NCBI GenBank assembly: GCA_037126765.1
Contig: JBBCBC010000019.1
Coordinates: 27,488,222 to 27,552,221, forward strand
Direction of reading: 5' to 3'
Source of the DNA: Stenogyne calaminthoides
Taxonomy: Eukaryota; Streptophyta; Magnoliopsida; Lamiales; Lamiaceae
DNA: 64,000 nt
Below, in pieces: positions 58,914 to 64,000 of the stretch (the first letter of the stretch is position 1; each line of letters opens with the position of its first letter). The position numbers were made by a program, and so were the translations under genes. The notes below the pieces were generated by a model. That model was not told the DNA's origin. It made no database searches and worked only from the letters and a program-made list of their open reading frames with translations.

Positions 58914-59652
58914 GGTAGACCTAGTTCATGGTGAACCCGATCAACCACGACACGCAACAATAAAATATGAATACTCCCTCTTTCCTCTACTAAGTTTCTA
59001 TTTCTTTTTTCATCTGTCCCACAATAAGTTTCATGTTTCTATAAATGAAAAAAGTAATTCCACTATTTATAATTTTTATCTCCACTTTTCACACAATATT
59101 ACAAAGAATGTCACTCACTATTCCCCTCATTACTCTATATAGTTTTTTTCTTTCCCTCTCAATGCTCAAAACTATCCTTCATTTTTATTATTTTTTAAAC
59201 AAAATAACAAAAAAAAAAAAAAAAAAGAAAAGTTATACTAGGACCGAGGGGGTATATGATATGTAAATTTTAGTTTATCTGTCATTTCAATTTCTAACTC
59301 CCAATGAAACCCTGTCTCCCTTCCCCTCTTACAGTTATATGCATTAAAAGAACACAAAATCATTCAAGTCTTTCACATCCAGAAAATAACTCCACCGCCG
59401 GAACAATAAAATCGAGCTTGAAGGAAATCGTTGCCGCCGCCGCAAGAAATCGCGGCCACAGCAGGAAATAGTTTATCATCACAAAAATCACTTCAGTTCT
59501 CCAAATCTGCTTATTGAGTATTGTTGAAGATGCTAAAGGCAAAGTATGTGCCTTGTTTTTGGGAAAATTTGAAATTTTTGAAAGTGGACATCCCAATTAT
59601 AAAATACTAACAACTATCGCTGTTAAGTAAAAAAAAACTATCATAATTAGGG
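58914..59652. mobile_element. Repeat-bearing element (copy 3), interrupted by Stowaway
   Basis: Begins GTAGACCTAGTTCATGGTGA like copy 1, contains a GC-rich block (CCACCGCCGGAAC, GTTGCCGCCGCCGCAAG, 59388-59445) and ends in a short array with ACTATCGCTGTTAAG and ACTATCATAATTAGG. The Stowaway at 58974-59252 lies inside it. Confidence 0.55.
58974..59252. mobile_element. Stowaway MITE, 279 bp
   Basis: Left end CTCCCTCTTTCCTCTACTAA, right end complement CCCCCTCGGTCCTAGTATAA, TA on both sides. It contains an A-tract near its right end. Confidence 0.7.
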
Positions 59653-60300
59653 GCAGAGGTATAGGTGAGTTGTTTAGGCTAGTGCATATATCCCCCAACA
59701 TGTATGAGTAACATAGGCCCTCCTTTTAATTCATGCCCCTATGTCTTATAAAAAAAAAAAAAAAATTAAAACTCCTTTTCCTTTTCAAAATTTTATTGAG
59801 AACAACCAACAATGTTTATCGAGAATAAGAGTTATTTCACATGTGTAAGCAATTAGCGCCTTTTTTCTCGTCGTGTTTATAATTCCTTCTCAATTTTCAA
59901 ATAGTTTTACTCATTATTTGTACTATTTTTTCTTACAATTAATTTTTTATGTTATTATTTATTTTATTAATTATTAAATGTGTACCTTGTTCACTTTGTG
60001 TTTGTCTTTTTATCATGATGAAGATGTAGTAATAGTATAAGGAGGGGATAACTATTAGGTACAATTTAGGATGGTCCTTTACAACATACTACTAGTCAAA
60101 ATAAAAGTTGCAACTCAATACAAAATAAGTTATAAATGTACAAAGATAATCCCAACTAAAAGTTTTAAGATTTAAATTTTCTTTTCACAAGTTTAAGTTA
60201 CCAAATTGATTTACCAAGATAAAAGAGCTCCTCTCCCTTCATCTTTTTTTCAACATTGTTGGTTGTCATTCAAAAATTACAGAATTTCATCGTTTGCATG
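59653..60300. other. Intergenic, no feature recognised
   Basis: AT-rich, with a short A tract at about 59751-59764. No coding sequence. Confidence 0.4.
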
Positions 60301-61303
60301 ATTAAAAAGGTACAAAGTTTTCATTGAGATTAATTTACTTTGACATTAATTTTTTTTTTGCACATATACACAAAAATTATAGCGTAATTTATTTATGCAA
60401 TTTTTTAATTTATTTTTGTGCAAATTTTTTATATTCCTAAGAACAAAAATATTGCACATGGTGAACATATATAAAAAAAATTGAACATTACCCACAAAAA
60501 AATATTGCTGCAATTTTTTGGATGTGCAATTTTATTTATTTATTTTTGTAAAAAATATTTCCTTATATACAAAAGAATTTTGTACGCACGCAGATATTTT
60601 TTTGCACATATGTAATTTTCGGGCTCATAAATTGTGTCAAATAAAATTTGCACACGCGTAATGAAATTGTAAACATAATTAACAAATATTTGTAAATGTT
60701 CAATTTAATTTTGCACACACTCTAATTAAAAAGGTACAATGTTTTTCATTGGATATTAATTTACTTTCACATTAATTTTTTTTTTTGCACATATATACAA
60801 AAATTATTGCTGTAATTTTTTTTATTTATTTTTGTGCAAAATTTTTATATTCCTAAGAACAAAAATATTGCACATGGTGAACATATGAAAATAAAAATAA
60901 AAATTGAACATTATCCACAAAAAATTATTGCTGCAATTTTTTGGATGTGCAATTTTTTTTATTTATTTTTGTACAAATAATTTCCTTATATACAAAATTT
61001 TTTTTGCATGCACACACAAATTTTTTTTGCACATATGTAATTTTCGGGCTCATAATTTTTTTTTTTTTTTTGATCGGACAAAGTTAGTTGTTAGTAGTTA
61101 GTACACCAAGCACCCAAACACTCTACATATTCACCAAGTCACCTTATAACTCCCATACTTTAATTCGTTCCCAAAGGGAATCGAATCTGGGTCTCCTACT
61201 CAATTGAGGAGCCCAGTGGTCAGGTGGACTAAGCCACCTGATTTGTAATATACATAATTAGAAAATATTTGTGAATGTTTAATATAATTTTGCACACACT
61301 CTA
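60301..61303. repeat. 424-bp tandem duplication, second copy holding a SINE
   Basis: Copy 1 60301-60724 and copy 2 60725-61303. Both start ATTAAAAAGGTACAA and end TTTTGCACACACTCTA. Shared words include AGAACAAAAATATTGCACAT and TGCTGCAATTTTTTGGATGT. Copy 2 has lost about 40 bases and gained the SINE at 61056-61240. Confidence 0.85.
61056..61240 (-). mobile_element. tRNA-derived SINE, minus orientation
   Basis: A-tail seen as poly(T) at 61056-61071. On the minus strand the 5' part has box A TGGCTTAGTCCACCTG (complement of 61221-61236) and box B GATTCGATTCC (complement of 61177-61187), the internal pol III promoter of a tRNA-like head. It is absent from the other copy of the tandem duplication, which shows it inserted after the duplication or at its time. 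Confidence 0.82.
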
Positions 61304-62155
61304 AAATAAGTGCAACATGTGAAAAATATTGCATAAAAATATCTTTGTAATATACAGTTAGAGTATATTAACAACGAAGGATAAGATATGAAAAACATAA
61401 AAACTCAAAATTAGAAAGAAAAAAAAAACCAAATACTATTAAATTATGAGAATTTTTTTTTGGTACACAAGAACACGATTGCCCTTATTTTTTGAACGAT
61501 GAAATTTGATGAGAAATATTCTTGATAAATAGGAACATAATTGCCCTTTTTTTTTTGAGGAAAAATAATGCTTAAAAAATTATATGCCCAACTAGAATTG
61601 AAAATAATAAATTAGGTATTTAGGATGCAATAATTTTTAGAGAGAGAGAAAGAGGGAGGGAGAGAGAGAACATTTTTTTTTCTCACTTAAAGATGAGTAT
61701 TAATAAGGGTACAATGAATTTTTCTACCACTATTTTGTATCTAGTAGTAATATAAAATTAAGATAGTATTTATTAGTAATAGACATTTAAAAGTAGTATC
61801 TATTAGTAATTATTCCTAGTATAAGTAGGTCATTTATTTTATCTATAAGACAATGATGATGAGATAATTTATTAGTCACATACTTTTAAAATTAAATATG
61901 AGAAATTGGAATTATATATTTTTAAATTCTCTTAAATTAATGGATTTTTTTTTTCATTATCCATGCATCTTGTTGAGCATAAATAGTTGGTGTTCTTTTT
62001 TGAAACATTTAATGGAACACCAACCTTCGACAAAAAAATAAATTGTATATTTTGAAGTGTTGTCAGGTATAAGTATAATAAAACTAATAACTATTTTATT
62101 TTGTATAAATTCATTAACTTATATTTTGCTCCTTAACCCACCCCATTACTAATCC
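61304..62155. other. Intergenic, no feature recognised
   Basis: AT-rich. A (GA)n tract lies at about 61640-61670 and homopolymer runs are frequent. No coding sequence. Confidence 0.4.
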
Positions 62156-62159
62156 TAGA

Positions 62160-62960
62160 TCCGCCCCTGATCACTGTTATAAAAACAGACTATCGTTGAT
62201 ATTATTAAGCTAAAAAATTATCATTGTTATTCAAACTAATTCTCACTATTAAGCAAAAAAACTATCACTGTTATGCAGACAAACTATCACGGTTATGCAA
62301 AAAAATAACTATCTCTGTTGTGTAGAAAAACTATCAATATTATGCAGACAATGATAATTTATTTGAATAACAATGATAGATTTTATACATAACAATGATA
62401 ATTTATTTGAATAACAATGATAGTCCTTATACATAATAGTGATAGTTTATTTGAATAACAATGATAGTTCTTATACTTAATAGTGATAGTTTATTTGAAT
62501 AATAGTGATAGTTCTCAATTCTTATACATAACAAGATAGTATTTGAATAACATTGATAGTTCTTATATATAACAATGATAATTTATTTGAATAACAGTGA
62601 TAGTTCGGCTGAAACACGTTGAGAAAACTGATGGAATGAAGAATGGTCGAAATATGCAACTAAGTAAATGAAATGAAGTAGAAATAGATTGTGAAGGGGA
62701 TAGCGCCGAGCAAAGAGGCCACGAACTTCGAGCTTGAACAATTTGCCGCGTTGCATAAATTTTGAGCGTCCATTTTCATTTTTTTAGAGTTTTGAAAGTA
62801 AATCTTCACTTTTTATGTTGAGAGTGAGCATGTTTCGAGAGTGGGCATGAGTGAGAGGGTTGAGGGAGAGCGGCGTGAGAGAGTGAATATTCAGTAGTAA
62901 ATTGCGAGAAAAAAAAGCAAAGAATCATATTGACTTAGAGTTTATGGTGAACTTGAGTCC
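62160..62960. mobile_element. Repeat-bearing element, inverted (copy 4)
   Basis: An array (62165-62605) of AACTATCACTGTTATGCA and its complement ATAACAGTGATAGTT switches orientation near 62345. A GC-richer block (GAGCAAAGAGGCCACGAAC, GAGAGCGGCGTGAGAG) and then the terminus GTTTATGGTGAACTTGAG at about 62942 follow. This is the copy 1 order reversed. Confidence 0.55.
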
Positions 62961-63129
62961 ACATGAGTGTTACTTTAATTAAGATTTTGTAATCTTTTAA
63001 AAAAACACACCATAAAATTATAATCATATATATAATTGAGTAACACTCATGTAAACTAGGTTCACACTATGAATCTAATTCAATATGACCTATTTTGAGG
63101 ATGACTTGACCCAAATTTTCGCCCTCACT

Positions 63130-63435
63130 TTATTTTTCACTATTATTCTATTAAAACTCTCACTGTTATGCTATAAAAATATCATTGTTATTCTATAAAA
63201 TTTTCATTGTTATGCTATTAAACTATCACTATTATTTTATAAAACTCTCATTGTTATGCTATAAAACTATCACTGTTATTCTATAAAACTATCACTGTCA
63301 TTCTACAAAACTCTCACTGTTACAAAATTATCATTGTTATTTTATAAAACTCTTACTGTTATGCTATAAAACTATCACTATTATTCTATAAAACTATCAC
63401 TGTTATTTTAAAAAACTCTCACTGTTATTAAGAAA
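63130..63435. repeat. Tandem array of ACTATCACTGTTATTCTATAAA units
   Basis: About a dozen units of roughly 22-24 bp, alternating CTATCACTGTTATTCTATAAA and CTCTCACTGTTATGCTATAAA forms. Continuous with the family of arrays at 1565-1925 and 62165-62605. Confidence 0.85.
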
Positions 63436-64000
63436 TCAATGAATTCCTCACCATCTTTTCCCTATTTAACAAGAAATTGATCGTCATTCTTCACCTGGAA
63501 TCCTCTTCTATAACTACTAAACTCCCCCCAATTTGATTTTTTGTATGTGGCTTGACATTGACCGATTTCTGGGCGGATGCGGGGCACAAGATCCCAGCAG
63601 AGCTTCGACTTTAGCAGAACATTGACATTGTTGAAATGGTATTAAAAAGGGGGCGTGAGATACTTCTCACTTATGGGCATCCCGCACGTTGCTTTACAGA
63701 TTGGCAGTACGCCGAAATGTAATTAATCTATGTGTTTTATTAAGGATTGTTCTTACTCTTTTGTGTAGATGATTTTGGAGGCTTGCTCGAAGTCATAGTA
63801 TAAACTTGTTCGTAGTTTGGTTTCTTAAAGCTTATTAGTAACTTGAATTCATAAACATCATTGATATTCATAAGATATCATTCATCATTAGATCATAAAC
63901 ATCATTGATATTCAATTATTAATAACATATCATTCATCATTGATCATTAGATCATTTTGATCATTTGGGACACTGGTTGCTCCGACCACATGCAATCCCC
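63436..64000 (+). other. Window end, possible gene fragment
   Basis: A GC-richer stretch (63549-63722) has an open frame with one internal TAG. The first part reads TDFWADAGHKIPAELRL, and after the stop IDIVEMVLKRGREILLTYGH continues to a TAA at 63720-63722. I do not recognise it. It could be a captured gene fragment or a broken exon. The rest is AT-rich, with repeats of ATCATTGATATTCA near 63858-63950. Confidence 0.25.

Noticed and set aside
61140..61245. Functional tRNA gene on the minus strand
   Set aside because: Box A and box B words are present, but no full cloverleaf can be drawn, and the sequence continues into a ~100-bp body and an A-tail, so it is a SINE.

Overview
The window is nuclear DNA of a flowering plant, almost certainly a eudicot. 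Coding sequence is split by GT-AG introns, the intergenic and intronic DNA is very AT-rich, and most of the non-coding sequence is plant transposon debris: LINE, solo LTRs, copia, hAT, Mutator-like, CACTA, Tourist, Stowaway and tRNA-derived SINEs. The sequence does not fix the species.

Three intact genes lie on the plus strand, and I could assemble all three exon by exon. (1) 6964-12209 is a FAR1-RELATED SEQUENCE gene of FRS3 type: 5 coding exons, 823 aa, a domesticated Mutator-like transposase acting as a transcription factor, with a repeated C-terminal module encoded by phase-0 exons. (2) 14143-22480 is an MLO-family seven-transmembrane gene: 15 exons, 512 aa. (3) 47973-57663 is an auxin response factor of ARF4 type: 12 exons, 800 aa. 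It has two near-identical ta-siARF target sites in exon 10, three upstream ORFs in the leader, and a 4.6 kb sixth intron filled with nested transposons. The genes show no operon-like relationship; each is its own transcription unit.

Layout: 1-4.4 kb holds a LINE remnant, a repeat-bearing element, a 0.7 kb minisatellite and small MITEs. 3.7-12.2 kb is the FRS3 leader and gene, with a hAT element carrying a perfect 8-bp target duplication upstream of the ATG. 14.1-22.5 kb is MLO, with foldback MITEs in its introns. 22.5-47.5 kb is a gene-free transposon field: two solo LTRs, a CACTA element with a MITE nested in it, related Mutator-like MITEs with 9-bp target duplications, hAT elements, Stowaways, and several tandem duplications of 110-430 bp. 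48-57.7 kb is ARF4. 57.7-64 kb is again gene-free: Tourist, Stowaway, a 424-bp tandem duplication with a SINE in one copy, and a long 22-bp-type repeat field that recurs at four other places in the window.

I did not find a wholly new multi-gene system. The most notable items are the dual ta-siARF sites with uORFs in ARF4, the nested transposons in ARF4 intron 6, the exon-encoded repeat at the FRS3 C-terminus, and several repeat families whose copies, boundaries and relative ages can be read directly from this window.
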